A stretch of DNA of 64,000 bases from Ananas comosus (GCF_001540865.1 NC_033621.1:15188213-15252212), one strand, 5' to 3'. Counted from the stretch's first letter, positions 22,964 to 35,700 are shown. The notes: generated from the letters alone by a model not told the origin. Program-made: numbers and translations.

Positions 22964-23495
22964 CTAGAATACTATCGGTATTAAATCGAGCCGTTTACTA
23001 CCGATTTGTTTTCAATGATAGAGCTGCCAAATCGACGATCGGCATCTTTGAACATGATCTAGACCATTTAAATTATCTAGAAATCAAATTTCATGATTTT
23101 TTGACATCACTAACTAAACGATCAAAGGGTCACAAAATCTATAATTTTAATGATCGATATGGTGCGTTTGTTCGTTTAACGGTGTAGAAGAGTTCAAATC
23201 AACTAAATTTTTGTTAGAAAATTCTTTAAACTATTTAAAATAAGATCTAGACTCTAGATTTCAAATATAAAAATTGTATCATCACTTTTTGAAGGATATT
23301 CATCTCCAGCCATTCATTTTTCTGTTCACTTGATGGAGAAGAGAACAATATCAAAAATGTGTGAAATTTGATTTCCAGATAGTTTAATAGTTTAGATCGT
23401 GTTTAACGGTGCCGATCATCAATTTGGAAGCTCTATCATCGAAAACAAAGCGGTAGTAAACCGAGCCGTTTACTACCGATAGTATTCTAGCAAAA

Positions 23496-23498
<3 letters not shown>
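22957..23498. mobile_element. MITE, long core, GCTAGAATACTATCGGTA ends
   Basis: GAGTTTTGCTAGAATACTAT is matched by its exact complement at the right end (25 of 25 bp). The left flank is (GA)n and the right flank (TA)n. The core shares GATAGAGCTGCCAAAT and AAATCAAATTTCATGATTTT with the element at 23537 and those at 14327 and 14946. Confidence 0.82.
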
Positions 23499-23536
<38 letters not shown>

Positions 23537-23540
<4 letters not shown>

Positions 23541-24081
23541 CCGATTACTATACTATTATGAGTACGATCGTCCTCATACTCATAAGTTGTTTCGATGATA
23601 GAGCTTCCGAATTGACGATTCACACCGTTAAACGTTATTTACAGCATTTAAAACTTCTAGAAATCAAATTTTATAATTTTTCGACATCATTTACCTTACG
23701 ATCAAGATGTCACAAATTTGACAATTTTTAACAGCCGGTATAGGATACTTGGTAGTTTAACGGTGTAAAAGAATCAAAATTTATTGAATTTTTGATAGAA
23801 AATTCTATTCACTACATAGATAAAGATCAATAACTCCGATCTTGAATTGAAGGATCTGATCATACTTTTTTATAACGTCGTTCGATTTTGACCGTTCATT
23901 TTATGCCCACTTGATGGACTTTATTATGATTTCGAAAATTTACGAAATTTATTTTCTAAAAGTTTCAAATACTCTAGATCATATTTAACGGAGTGGATCG
24001 TCGATTCGGAAGCTCCATCATTGAAAACAACTTATGAGTACGAGGGCTCCAATACTCATAATAGTATAGTAGCCATGTCCT
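23537..24081. mobile_element. TA-flanked MITE, long core, TACTATTATGAGTA ends
   Basis: Left end GGGTCCGATTACTATACTAT; right end complement GGACATGGCTACTATACTAT. An inner stem GACTTCGGAAGCT-type pair extends the fold. The interior is clearly homologous to 22957-23498 although the ends differ. Confidence 0.78.
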
Positions 24082-25061
24082 ATACCATTCTCAATGCTTG
24101 GTGTAAAAGAAAGTGAAATAAAAAATCATATTTATTCTGAATCTACACGTATCCTTCTATTGAGGGCGAATATTATATACTTTCGATATATGATTACTCC
24201 AAACCAAGTACTTGTAGCTGGAATCATTGAACGTGAAGAGGATCATGATGAAGACAAACGATTAAGAACAAGATTATAATATTTATTAAACAAGTATAAT
24301 AATGCTATGCGTAATTAATTGGAGAAGTAAATGACAAGAGAATTCAGACGCTGATAATTGTTGCGTGAAAGATTAATCTAATAGAAAAATAGTCTACAAA
24401 TAATCTTAGCATCTTTGCCCAAAACTAAGGAGAAGCACGCCACTGCGGAGAGTAATTAAAAAGTTGATCTCTTACAAGAGAAAGAGTTTACAACTTAATA
24501 CTGATACCATGTTATGTAAAAGATCAATTTAATTGGAAATAAATTAGAAATAGACTGAACAAGAACAATATTATAAAAAAGGAACTAATAAACTCTACTG
24601 TATTGTACTTTAATTAGTATTATTTTCGTTTGCTATAGTGTACCTTTTTTTTTTTTTTTCGTTTCCAAAGACACCATTGCATTAATAAATTTTATCAATT
24701 TCTACACTATATGTCAAATTTATCTCTGTTTAGGCTAAAATATAGAAAATCACATGAAAATATCTTTTTTTTTTTTTAATTTTTCTCCCCCACATTCAAA
24801 AAAATCTATATTTTACCTTTTTTAAAATTCAGAAAATTTTTTAGGGGTTATGGCATTAATGAAGAGGGTGAAATGACTAAATTGCTCTTATTTGTTTTAT
24901 TAAAAAATATTTGTTTTATATATTTCTAATATTTTAAGGGTATTTTCGGTATAAATTACAAAACAATAAAATTTCGGAATAATTGTTTTTAAAAATGGAA
25001 TAAATAGTGACATAACCTTGGCGGAGGTACATCAACTTGAAATTTTAAAGGGGTAAATATA
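24082..25061. other. Intergenic DNA; possible copia fragment
   Basis: An open frame at 24094-24279 (61 codons, ESTRILLLRANIIYF) has no motif I recognise. Near 24505 the minus strand reads ATAACATGGTATCAG, a copia-type primer-binding site, so a short copia remnant is likely. The rest is AT-rich. Confidence 0.35.
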
Positions 25062-25215
25062 TATATATTTTTTTGAGATAGGTAGCATGCTATCCGCTTT
25101 GTTTATTTCATTTAGAAATAAACTTAGCTGGAAATGTGAATTAACTAGAATTCAAACTTGGGACCTCGGATATCAACCACCAAACTCTTTGCCACTTGCT
25201 CCAGAGACAGCCAGT
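25062..25215 (-). mobile_element. tRNA-derived SINE, copy 3
   Basis: The most complete copy. On the minus strand: CTGGCTGTCTCTGGAGCAAG, an A-box-like TGGCAAAGAGTTTGG, a B-box-like AAGTTTGAATTC, the GTAGCATGCTA body, and an A-tail. Flanked by the target duplication AAGGGGTAAATATA (25048-25061) and AAGGGGTAAAATATA (25216-25230). Confidence 0.82.
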
Positions 25216-25230
25216 AAGGGGTAAAATATA

Positions 25231-25744
25231 GGTTTCTAAAAGTTAAGGAGGAAATGTGAAAAGGCGAATATTTATAAAGTGTTTTCTATAATTCAGCCCT
25301 TTATTTTTCTACCTTGTACTATTTTTTTTGTATAGATATCACTAAACTATTTCTTTCTTGCCAATTTCTACACTATAACAACTATTATTTTAAATAAAAT
25401 ATAATAACTTTATTAAGATACACAAGTTAAATAGTAAAAAAAATATAAAATAAATTATCATGATAAGCTTATTACAAGTTTCTAATGAGTTATTTTAATT
25501 ATAGTTTTGTTATTTTAATGTATTTTATTACTCTTATATCAAAATGAGTTGAATATATACTCTGCCACTTTAACCAGTATTTTTTTAACACTATTTATGT
25601 AAAATTATAGGTTTGTTTATTATGTAGAATTGAAAAAAGAATAATTTAGTGATGAACTTGAAAAAAAAAAAGCACAATATATAAAAATTTTAAAAAATAT
25701 AAAGTATAGTATAGTTATTGAAATTGAACTGAATTTTCAAGCCG
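25231..25744. other. AT-rich intergenic DNA, nothing recognised
   Basis: No feature supported. Confidence 0.4.
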
Positions 25745-26561
25745 TTGACTGAGTCAAACGTTGGCCGAATCAAAATTCCTCTGATTTGCGGTTCGGCTCT
25801 TTGAATGACCCCTGACAACGTGATCAGATGATAGGTTGAGGAAGGATCGGCTCAACCAGATTCTTCCTCAAAATGTAAAATGAAATGAACTCAGAAGCTT
25901 AAAAGCGAATTTGGTTGAAACTATAGCCGCACTAATTATATTTCGTTAATTGAGGAGAAGAATGTTACAAGAATTGCAGAGCACTAAGGCTCGAATTATA
26001 GATAACTAAAAACTACAGCCTGCTCTTAGAAAAATAGTAAATGCTGGAAATAGAAAGAAATATAAAAATAGCAGTCCTCTATGAAAAAAGATTCTACTGC
26101 AGACAATTTTTTGCTATTTATAGAATTTCTGCCAATTTTAAATTAGCCTGCGGTTATTTGATGATTTGTTTCGTGGTGATTGCTCTAGCCACTTTCTTGT
26201 TGGTTACGAAATCGCTCCCACACGTTTTCAACCATTCCTGCCCAAAACTCATTCGTCTTTTGGCGTTTCTTTTTCGGCTCCTAATGCACAATGTGCCCTT
26301 TTTCTTATTCGTCCACATGAGCCAAACACATGAGTCGAGCAGACTACCAGCAAGCACTATTTTTCTTGCGCTACAATCGCCCTTTGGTATTCTTCCAAAC
26401 GAACATTCCGATGACCAACGGTGTTGAATCTACGGCTCTGATCAACCATATCCACTAGCCCTAACTTCTCATTTCACATTTAATGTCACCGTCATCATTT
26501 AAATCTCTTTCAATCGCAAATCCTTTTGTATTCTTCAGAACTCTTCATCTCCTCAATCATC
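25745..26561 (-). mobile_element. Tat1: decayed 3' LTR and leader
   Basis: The order of motifs is that of the Tat2 3' LTR and leader at 44280-45560, but heavily diverged: AGTAAATGCTGGAAATAG, a TTTATAGA box, then a pyrimidine-rich leader running to the PMD pseudogene that resumes at 29799. Exact LTR ends are not visible. The large solo LTR at 26567 interrupts the leader. Confidence 0.5.
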
Positions 26562-27438
26562 TTTTATGTCACGCCTCGAGACCACCACTTTAGCCGGTTC
26601 GAGCACGCATACAGCCCGCCGAACGGATAGAGTTTTTTCTGTACATCCAAGGCATCACAATCAATACAATTCAAGAGCTCCCATCCAGGAACAGAATTCA
26701 TACACAGATTATATACAAGGAGGGCATCAGAAATATAAACAACTACGCTATTATAAGCATTCACTTTACATTCACATTATATTTACATTCTTCCAAACAT
26801 AATCAACTTTATTACAATTTTGTTTCTTTCTTTTCTATACCCTAAGCTACACTGACCCAGGGTACATCTATCTTTGGTCACAATGTGGTAGGGCGCTATC
26901 TATCGAGCTACGCCATTTTCTTGTGCCGCAGCGCCGCTCACGTGTGGACCTGAAAAACATGGGGGTGAGAACTATAAACATAGTTCCCAGTGGGTACGGC
27001 CACCCAAGGGAAGAGGTCAACCCATCAGATACAAAGAAGACAACATAAGCAGGTTAATCTAATATATAAATATATATCCATAAATGCATATAACTTTACG
27101 ATATGCAAATAGTATCATAATGCTTATGCCTCAATCAAATGCAATAATGAAATCCATGCAAGTAGATATTCTTCCTCTACTTTCTATTTCACAATCTATT
27201 ACATATCCAATCCGCTCCTAAGGTTCTTTTACCATAGCCAAGTTACACTGCCCGACTCGATTTTGAGTCAATCATCAGCGGACTACCGCTCTTGCTCAGG
27301 CTTGAGAAGAGGAACATGTCGTGCACCTTAGCCTTCAATCCACTCAACAGGTGAGGGATATACCACAAGCACCTTCGAAATCAAGGTGCCCGACGGGCGG
27401 TGAAAAAGCTGTGTACACCTGCCCGCGGTCAGGAATCC

Positions 27439-27640
27439 CCCGGTGGGAGAGGAACATGCCACATACACCCGTAGCCGCGATCCCCGATAGGGAGAGGAAC
27501 ATGCCACATACACCCTGGCGCATGAAAATTCTTCCAGTGGGAGAGGAACATGCCACATGCACCCATGGCCAAGAATCTTTCACAGTTACAACCCTCGAAG
27601 TTCTTGCGGTAGGAGAGGAACATGCCACATGCACCCACGG
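27439..27640. repeat. Minisatellite in the solo LTR
   Basis: The unit GGGAGAGGAACATGCCACAT recurs at about 27444, 27490, 27539 and 27610, with a degenerate unit near 27304. Spacers of varying length contain CACCCATGGCCAAGAA. The open frames here are products of the repeat. Confidence 0.8.
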
Positions 27641-28105
27641 CCAAGAACTATCGACGGTCACAAGTCTTGGAATTCCGAAATCCACTTTCCAAGTCTAAAG
27701 GGTTCATCATTTATCCTAAGTTGTCAACTTCTCTAGGTTCATAGTCACACGTCCAAGTGGTTATCCTACCACTATGTTTTTCAACCTATATTTAATAACA
27801 CTAGGTTCAATACCACTATATTTCATAACCTAGGCTCAACAACACTAGGTACTAGGTCCTATGTTCTTCCTACCTAGGTTCACTCGACTCTAGATTTAAT
27901 GACATTCCAATCAAAGTGGTCATCCTAGCACTATGTTTTCCAACCTATGTTCAATGATACTACATTCAATACCCAATCATATTCTTTCATATCCTAGTTA
28001 TCCACACCTAGGATTCATGATTTCATGATATCTAGTCCTTGATTTCTTACTTGTCGAATTCTCTAATTTTTCTAGAGTTTACCGACCTATGTTCATCATC
28101 CACAN

Positions 28106-28451
28106 ATAATCTTTAAAATTTGAGTATAAGACTTTTAAATTCAAAATCAAGAATGTTAACCTTAATCTAGATAGTTTAAAGTATTTTCTATCAAAATTTG
28201 AAGAAATTTAGATTCTTCTACATCGTTAGATTCCAAACTAGTCATAGTAGCCATTGAAAATTGACAAGTTTGAAATGGTTTGATCATAAAGTAAACTATG
28301 TCGAAAAAATATAAAATTTTATTTCTAAAAAACTTTAAATATCCTAGATCAGTTTTAACAGTGTGGATCGTTGATTTGAATAACCAAAAATCGAAAACGA
28401 GACTATAGTACCAGAGCCCTGATACTATAGATAGTATAGGAGATTAGCTCT
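28106..28451. mobile_element. Left-truncated long-core MITE
   Basis: The right half of the long-core family (TAACAGTGTGGATCGTTGAT, then TACTATAGATAGTATAGG) is preserved. The left end is missing and the sequence begins at a single N (28105). Confidence 0.55.
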
Positions 28452-28461
28452 ATATATATGT

Positions 28462-28684
28462 AGTCCGGCTGGGATACAATCGATAGCACAAAGCATTTGT
28501 GCTATCAAGTTTTTTGCCGTTAGATTTACCTCTTTTATCACTTTCATCCGCTCGATTATACTATTCAACTAACCACCCACTCAACCTTAGGGGGCCCACA
28601 TTATTCTAATCATACATCTTTTAATCTAAGGGCGGAAAACTTAATAGCACCAAGTCATTGGTGCTATTAATAGTATTCCAGCCC
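28462..28684. mobile_element. TA-flanked MITE, short core, GATAGCAC ends
   Basis: Left end AGTCCGGCTGGGATACAATC, right end complement GGGGCTGGAATACTATTAAT. The core is GCCGTTAGATTTACC..ACTAACCACCCACTC. Followed by a (CT)n run (28684-28714). Confidence 0.68.
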
Positions 28685-28720
<36 letters not shown>

Positions 28721-29798
28721 GTCTCTACATGCCTATTGTTCTTGTCCAATGATAGGTAATTTCATCTAGTAACAAATAATTCAAATATCCATATTTATCA
28801 TATACAACCTACTATTATATATATGCATCAATAATTAATATCATACTTTACTCTTTTGACATGAAAGCGATCAAGTCATTTTGGTGAAGCACAATCCACC
28901 TCACAACGCTTCCGATTGCTTGTAGGCACTTGCAATCGGACTCTCGTGGCCAACGACGCCCGATTTGGCTCGTTACTGGAAGTTGATCACCGAATGCTCG
29001 TCGATTTCGAAATCAAAGTTGTCTAGGGCTCTCCTCTAAACTTCAATTAGAGAACTAGAGGATCAATTTGGTTCATAACCTCAAAACCCCAAAACCCCCA
29101 ATTCTAACCCTAGATTCCAATTTCTCCAAAAATACCTCAAAATTCATGGAGAAATCTTGATTAAATAAATGGAGAATCATCTAGGAAACTAGAAATCTCG
29201 ATTTCAAGGGATTTAAAAAAACCCTAAACTTTAAATCCCGAAAACTCACCATGGCCTCAAGTCCACCAAGCTCCCACACGCGCACGAGCTCGATTCACCA
29301 TTCTCTACGCGTTCCCGAGCTCAAACCCCACCAAAACCCCAACATTGGGAGAGATTTAAAAGGGGAAGAGAGGAGATTGTGAGGGAGAGGGAGAGCTTCT
29401 CTCTCTTTCTCACCATGCGTGTGTGTGTGTTCGGCTGAGGGAAAAGAAGGAGAGGGTCCCATATAAAGCCCCCCAAATTACCAAAATACCCCTTGAACTG
29501 GGCTGTCAGCACGCGTAGGTTTTGGAACTTGCTTCATGTTTCGAAACCTAGCTCAATTTTCGTGCAGTGCAGTCAAGTTCCGGAACTTGGGTTCAAGTTC
29601 CGGAACCCAAAAGTCCTTAGCTCAAAACGCAATTTTTAAAAATTCTCGTTTTCGCTCCTTGAAGCTCTAATGCACTTCTAATCATTCTAAAACCCTCAAA
29701 TCTCATTTTTGAGCATGTTTAAATTGCTTCTCAATTGTACTTTATCCAATTGGCCCAAGTTTAGTATAATGCTTCAAAACTTAGTACCTTACATTTTA

Positions 29799-31125
29799 AA
29801 CTTCTAAGTTCTCTTCTTTTTTCTTCCATCTAACTTCTTCGGCCTATTACTTTCTTTTTCTAATGGCCCCTACTCGATTTCCTTTTTTCTCAAACCTTTA
29901 AGATTGATTATTACTTTCTTAAACCATCTGGCGAAGATCCTTCTCTCTTCATCTTGAGTCCTTCCTTCGTAGAAAACACTAACAAAAACACTTTCCTTTT
30001 CAGCTGAAGGCATATCCTTAACAGCGGACACTACTTATCTTCAGTCCTAATCTTCTTCTAAATCTCTAAGAAGAAGTCTACAAACTTGGCTTATGACCTT
30101 TGATGCCTACATCGCCTGACTCAACCGAGTCTAGAAAGTTTATGATGTCCTATAGCAAGAGGTTGGGATCTTTGAGGCGATCCAACTTAGGGGTGCATCC
30201 TCAAGTTGACAATCTCCTCTTTGCTTCTGCCTTAAGTTTTTGATTTTGGCTTCAAATACTTTCTTCTTCAGATCAGAACCTTTCACTCCAATCATGTTTG
30301 ATATGGCCGGCATCACCGATATTTGCATGCATGGCACCATCATCTCTGACTCTTAATCTTGATGGTCCTGCTAAGTTCGACGCGAATTTGGACCGAAAAA
30401 TGAATCTTGCCTATACTAAATTCATGAAGAGATTCTCTTATCGCGGTCGAACGTCCTAAAATCCAGTACGTAAGGAGGATTACATCGCCTTCCTTTTATG
30501 CTAGTTATGCCATAGTTCCTTTCACACCCAATCTCATAACATCAACCGGGATTTTGTCTCAATTGCCGTCGCTTTAATGAACGGTTTTTGATTAATGGTG
30601 AAAAACTTTCTCTCGGTTCTTACTTTCTCTCTTTCTTGCACCAAGAGATTTTTGAGTCAATCAAGCCACTGCACAAGAAGAAAAGCGGCGCTATCATTAG
30701 TTCTAGCTGTAGGGTCTTTCGGTTTCTTCAAAGCTGCCTCCAGCTATATTTTCCTTTCTTTGTCGTGCTTTTCTCTTCCAAGTTCACTTCAACAATGCAA
30801 CACCCATGAACTAGCACTCAGTTGCCCATAACCATTCACCTCAGGTTAACCCTCAGACTTCTCAACTTATTTTTGAGTTTTTTTATTCAGAAGAAAGCCG
30901 AGGTGAATAGTTCTGGGCCCCTTTCAGACCACGATTAATTGGTCCTTACTGGTTCAGAGAGCATTTTGAATATATCCATAACCAGATGGACTTACCAGAA
31001 GTCTCTAATCATATCGAGGTGTGGTACTCTTTTCTGGCAGCATGAGATCTCTATATCGAGATTGAAGCTTGCGTTGAGCATGGTAGTTTATATTACGGAT
31101 TTTAAATTGGCTGGGGTCACAGGAG
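29799..31125 (+). pseudogene. Tat1: degenerate plant-mobile-domain (PMD) gene
   Basis: Decayed copy of the PMD gene in Tat2 (45562-47073). The ATG-equivalent is at about 29862 (ATGGCCCCTACTCG). Around 30520-30780 the frames read NRDFVSIAVALMNGF, FLSFLHQEIFESIKPL and LQLYFPF; about 30990-31065 gives EVWYSFLAA. Frameshifts and stops break every frame. PMD proteins (aminotransferase-like plant mobile domain) occur in plant transposons and in host genes such as MAIL1; their transposon role is unsettled. It is antisense to the Tat1 gag-pol at 36783-40373, as in Tat2. It is cut by a gap at 31126. Confidence 0.7.
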
Positions 31126-31147
31126 NNNNNNNNNNNNNNNNNNNNNN
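31126..31147. other. Assembly gap (22 N)
   Basis: Run of N between the PMD pseudogene and the copia fragment. Confidence 0.95.
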
Positions 31148-31381
31148 ACCTTTCCGTGAAGTAAGTCGGAGTCTTGAAAGTTTAAGGAAGAAAAGACGAA
31201 GATCGAAGACTTAAAGACGCAAAACATGAATCCACAATGCTCAGTAAGTTTAAATAATATTGATGATGATTTTGATTATCTACATATGTTTGGAAGACAT
31301 TATAATAGAGAAAAATTGATTTAAAATATAAAAATTAAGTTTTTCAAGTTTCAGGCTACGAATCCTGTTGGAAGGTCCAGA

Positions 31382-32168
31382 ACCTGCAAGCCTTCTTGGC
31401 TGGTAGGTTATCAAGGTTAGGACCTTGGCAGGCAAGGTCCGAACTTTCAAGGTCCAGGCGCTGCATTTAAGGTCCGGAACCTGAACTCGACACAGATTTT
31501 TTAAATTCAGTTTTTCAATTCTAATCTGATTCTAATTGCTTCCAAACCTATAAATAACATGTGGGAGTGTCTCTAAAATGTGGTTAAGCATATTTTATCT
31601 TTTAAAAACCCTAAAAGCTTGTAGGTAGCCGTCCTTCTCATCTTCTATAATAAACTTCTCTCAAATTGATTCTTAGTGCCATAATTCTTGATGTTCTTCT
31701 AGAATTAATTTGAGAATTGCTTAGAGATTATTCCCACAGATCTTTAATAATATTTTAAGTAATAAATCATCACAAACCGTATTGTTCTTGCTCCGGACAG
31801 AGTGTGCCCGTGAATTCGAGTGTGCGTCGTGGATTCGGCGTGATCAAGGTTTCATGGATCCAGGACATGGGGTGTGGACAACCCGGCAGCGTGCGCGAGA
31901 TCCGTGTGAGTTAAAAGAAAGGTTAAGCCCATGGATTGGTAATAACTTTGTAACATTTTATTTTTTAGTGGATTGTTATCGCGTGTTGGTCCCATGGATT
32001 TTTTACTCCTGGTTGGAGTTTTTTCACGTAAATCTTGGTGTCCTATTTGATTTTTCGCATTTATTTTTATTGCACCGAATTTGTGTTTTTGACCGTTATA
32101 TACCTATTCATGCCCCTTTAGGTAATTGATAGTATCTAGATAGATTCTAGGGTTTTCCATAACCTACA
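31382..32168 (+). mobile_element. Copia-type LTR
   Basis: It ends CCTACA two bases before a TGGTATCAGAG primer-binding site at 32171, which complements initiator-Met tRNA as in most Ty1/copia elements. The left boundary is uncertain; TGTTGGAAGG at about 31382 is a reasonable LTR start. GGTCCGGAACC-type words recur near the start. The 115-codon frame inside (31782-32129) is not a gene. Confidence 0.6.
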
Positions 32169-32203
32169 ATTGGTATCAGAGATAGATCTAGATTTATCTA
32201 TCA

Positions 32204-32791
32204 TTATGGGTAAAGTGGTAACATTAATTGACTTCCGCTTTTTGATAACACAAACTATGCTTATTAGAAGGTTCGCATGAGAGCTTTTCTAATAGCCATT
32301 GACGTGCAGCTTTGGCAATCTATTGAGTTTGGATGGGAACATCCTACTGAAAAGGTCGATAATGTTGATGCTCCAAAACCTCGGAATAAATAGAGTAAGG
32401 AAGAGAGATTTATCTTCTTACAATGGAAGGGGAATTAATGCTTTATTTAATGTTTTATCTCAAACTGAGTTTTCACACGTCTCGACGTGTGAAATGGCGA
32501 AGGAGATTTGAGATACTCTCTAAGTTACGCATAAAGAAACTAGCTTGGTAAAAGTCCAAAAATTACAAATGCTAACAAGTAAATTTGATTCAATTTGTAT
32601 AGACGAACATGAGACCTTTGCCGAGTACTATACTCGTCTTCAAGACATAATTAATACATGCGCGAAGTTGGGAAAGAAAATCTCAGAGCCCAAAGTTGTA
32701 AAAAAAATTTTGAGAACTCTTCCGGAAAGTTTCATTCGAAGGTTGCGGCAATTGAAACCGTAAAACATCCGGATGATTTGAAAGTTGAGAA
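32204..32791 (+). pseudogene. Copia gag remnant
   Basis: Frame-by-frame translation gives a copia gag N-terminus: LFDNTNYAY, then a stop where Trp is expected, then KVRMRAFLIAIDVQLWQ. Another Trp-to-stop follows (RNK/SKEERFIFLQW). Later pieces are FDSICIDEHETFAEYYTRLQ and KILRTLPESF. It breaks off at 32791 at the start of the next LTR. No pol follows, so this is a 5' fragment of a copia element. Confidence 0.7.
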
Positions 32792-35700
32792 TGTCACGCC
32801 CCGGGGCCGATTTTGAAAGCCTTTTTATAATGAATACAATATTTTAAATTAGAGTTGTAGAAAGCGTGCCTTTTTTTTTGAATTCAGTCTGGCCCATGTG
32901 ACGTACAAATCCGCCACAAATACAAAGTTTCTCTGGCCACACGGACATAGTCTCCTTTATATTTGCACGGCGTACCAACAACAACATTAGGATCACAACA
33001 ACAAACTACATTTACCAATCCACAAGCACTTCATGCAATACATTTTCATACAGCTAGCGATTCGTAGAGATGATGCATGCCTCTAAACACTCCTTAGACA
33101 CTGGATGATGGGATACACAATACAACATTCATCCTATTAAAAAGTGCTCCCCATCCAGAAGCTTTATTTTTAAACTCTATTTGATCATCCATAAAATCAT
33201 TTGAAAATATTTTTAAAACTGTTTCCTACTCGGAAACTCCATTTTGAAAATCGACTACCTCGAGGGGTAGAAAAACCACAATGCATAAATACGTAAAACT
33301 AAAACCAAAGAACCATAAATCTCCAATTGAAAGCATCATAGGAAAACATCAACTCAAACCAGTTCACGAACATTCAAACAGTAATAGTGATCATCTAACT
33401 GAACCATTTAATTAATTAAATTACTAAGCCGGAAATGAAACATAACCAGGGTGACGATCGTTACTGCAGTTTAGCTAGAACATCCTCCCATTGTGCCAAA
33501 AGCTAACTCCCTGCCCGAGCCACCTGGGAAAATGAGGGAGTGAGAAACCACAATCAAGGTTTTCCAATAGGTACGACAGAGCCACGAAGACAAATCGTAT
33601 TCATGAAAAATAAAGGAGATAGAACAACAGGTATGTATATGGCATGATATAAGAACAACTATAGTAGCTATAACAACAGATATAATAGAGAGCAAATAAT
33701 AAAAACTGCTACTGTAAGGAATACAATACTGAGCATGCCTCAAGGTAATCAAACCAAAACTGTACCCAATCTGGTGCTTGCTATATTGGTCCGCAGACCT
33801 CAAGCGTTGCCTGTCACAATGCCTGCACCGACCTGATTCATGCATCCACTAGACGACCCATTCGGATAAGTACACCCCTGGTCGGTGGTCAAACCGACCT
33901 GGTGTCATTGAATACACCCAAGTGCTATGACTAGATCATGCTGATATGCTCGATGCGAAAACCGGCAGAAAGCCGGTGGCTTGGCCGAAGCCAGATACAA
34001 TGGCGTACAACGCCGAACCACGATCAACTAGATCGAAACACACGACAAAGTAGTCGATGTATTGCCTGGACCCAAGGTCCACAGATATACAACATTTGCA
34101 AGCCTGCTCTACATGTCTATCATCAACTATTATCATGCAATCAATAAGGTATAGATGAACGAACGATAAACAAAATTAACCGACATGTAGAGACTACGAT
34201 ACTGATATAGAAGAACAGAGGAAAGCGAAACGATCTCACCGACTACTAACTCGAAACACCCACCTGTCACTATTGCGTCGGCAACCTGGGTGTGCAGCAA
34301 GTCAACCGGACCTACGAGGATCCACCGAGTCAGTATCCAACCCATCAAACCAAATAACCAACTCACGAACCACACATAAATCCCCGTAATCGATTTTCTA
34401 AAACTGATCACCGTAACTCGTCGGAAGTTCCGAAAATTACACCGAGACGCCGTCGGAACCCACTAAGTCCTGAAACAAACCGACTCGTGCCACGAGTCAC
34501 CGGCTATCACAAAACACATCGATTTGGATGTCTTGATAGCAAACACAAGATTACACGACCAAACAATTATCGGCAGATAATTGTTCGGATCCGGCTTCCC
34601 GGAAGTGTCAGTTTTGACATCGGAACCCACCGTCGCTCACCCATCATCACCGAACTCATGATACGATGATGGTGACCAGCCGACAAGGCTCAGCGACAAC
34701 TCTCAGGGCAAACAAATACCGTCGGATGAAATGTGAACTGAAACAGCGTTCCGCCGGCGAATTTTGCCGAAAAAAGCACCGAAATCGATATTCGATTTCT
34801 GCAAAGGCTAACGGACCTTGGACGATCAATCCAGAGGTCACCTACCACATAAACATACTGCCCATAGTAGCCACAAGATGCAAAATTGCATAAAAATCCC
34901 TACATTTACATAAAATCCTATTATTTTATGTAAATAGGGCGGTTTTGTGACTCGTTACCGCAAACCGAGGGTTTCCAAGGTCAGCCAAGACACGTACTGA
35001 CAGGACTTGACATGTCGGAGGGCGTGCTCATGACCCAGAGCACAATGGCTCACTGTGGGAGACACGGGAACGACCCAAAAATCTACAAACTGCGTGCACT
35101 CAGGGTAAACCGTGCCCAACAAGCCGATTCGGAATCTGTTGATCCAAAGTGAGGTGAGCATTGTGATCAATACTGACCAGCGATCACCGTGCTCACCTCT
35201 GGAGGTATCGGAACAGTCTTAGATCGCCGAGAAAATAAGCACAAACCCAAAACTATGCACAAATAGCACAAAATAAGCTCACCGGGTAGAGAGGGCTCGG
35301 ATCTGGCCAGCGGTGGCTCGGCGGCGGGCGTGCCGGTGACAGGAGGGTGCTGCCGGTGAAGGGAGGTCGCCGCTCACGTGAGTCACCGGCGGGAGGCAGT
35401 TGGAGGGGCGGGCGGCGATGCTCTAGCCGACATGAGAAGAGGGAAGCTCGGGCTCGTCTTCTCCTGCGACGGCGACCTGGGGGCGACGCCGATCAGCGGC
35501 GAGGGTCCCTCGGGGTCCCAAGGAGGAGAAAGGAGGCGGCGGGCGACGGCGGTGGTGGCCCGCAGCTCAGGCGTGGCCGCCCGAGCTTGGCTAGGTGTGA
35601 GGGTCGCCGGAGCTGCGCCCTATGCGTTCGGCGGTGGCGGCGACCACTCCAGCAGGAGGCGGGGGTGCCGGAGGGCCGCGAGGGAGGTCGCGGGTGCAGC

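Larger units (their letters stand above)
26567..29793 (+). mobile_element. Large solo LTR with 5-bp target duplication
   Basis: It starts TGTCACGCCTCGAG, ends CTTAGTACCTTACA, and is flanked by perfect TTTTA repeats (26562-26566 and 29794-29798). A TATA-like CATATAAAGCCCC lies at about 29460, consistent with a plus-strand LTR promoter. No internal coding region is present, so it is read as a solo LTR of about 2.6 kb swollen by two MITEs. The TGTCACGCC start and large size suit Del/Tekay-like chromoviruses; that assignment is inference. Confidence 0.75.

Noticed and set aside
24094..24279. 61-codon frame that looked like organelle-derived coding DNA
   Set aside because: No plastid or mitochondrial gene could be identified from the peptide; a search is needed before claiming a transfer.
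27439..27640. Direct repeats with spacers, CRISPR-like at first sight
   Set aside because: Spacers vary from about 26 to 51 bp and share sequence with each other; no cas genes; a eukaryotic LTR context explains them as a minisatellite.
27321..27698. Repetitive 125-codon frame and its antisense partners
   Set aside because: Fully explained by the minisatellite in the solo LTR.
33471..34893. Frames of 60-124 codons in the large LTR
   Set aside because: Lie in LTR sequence, no motifs, scattered on both strands.
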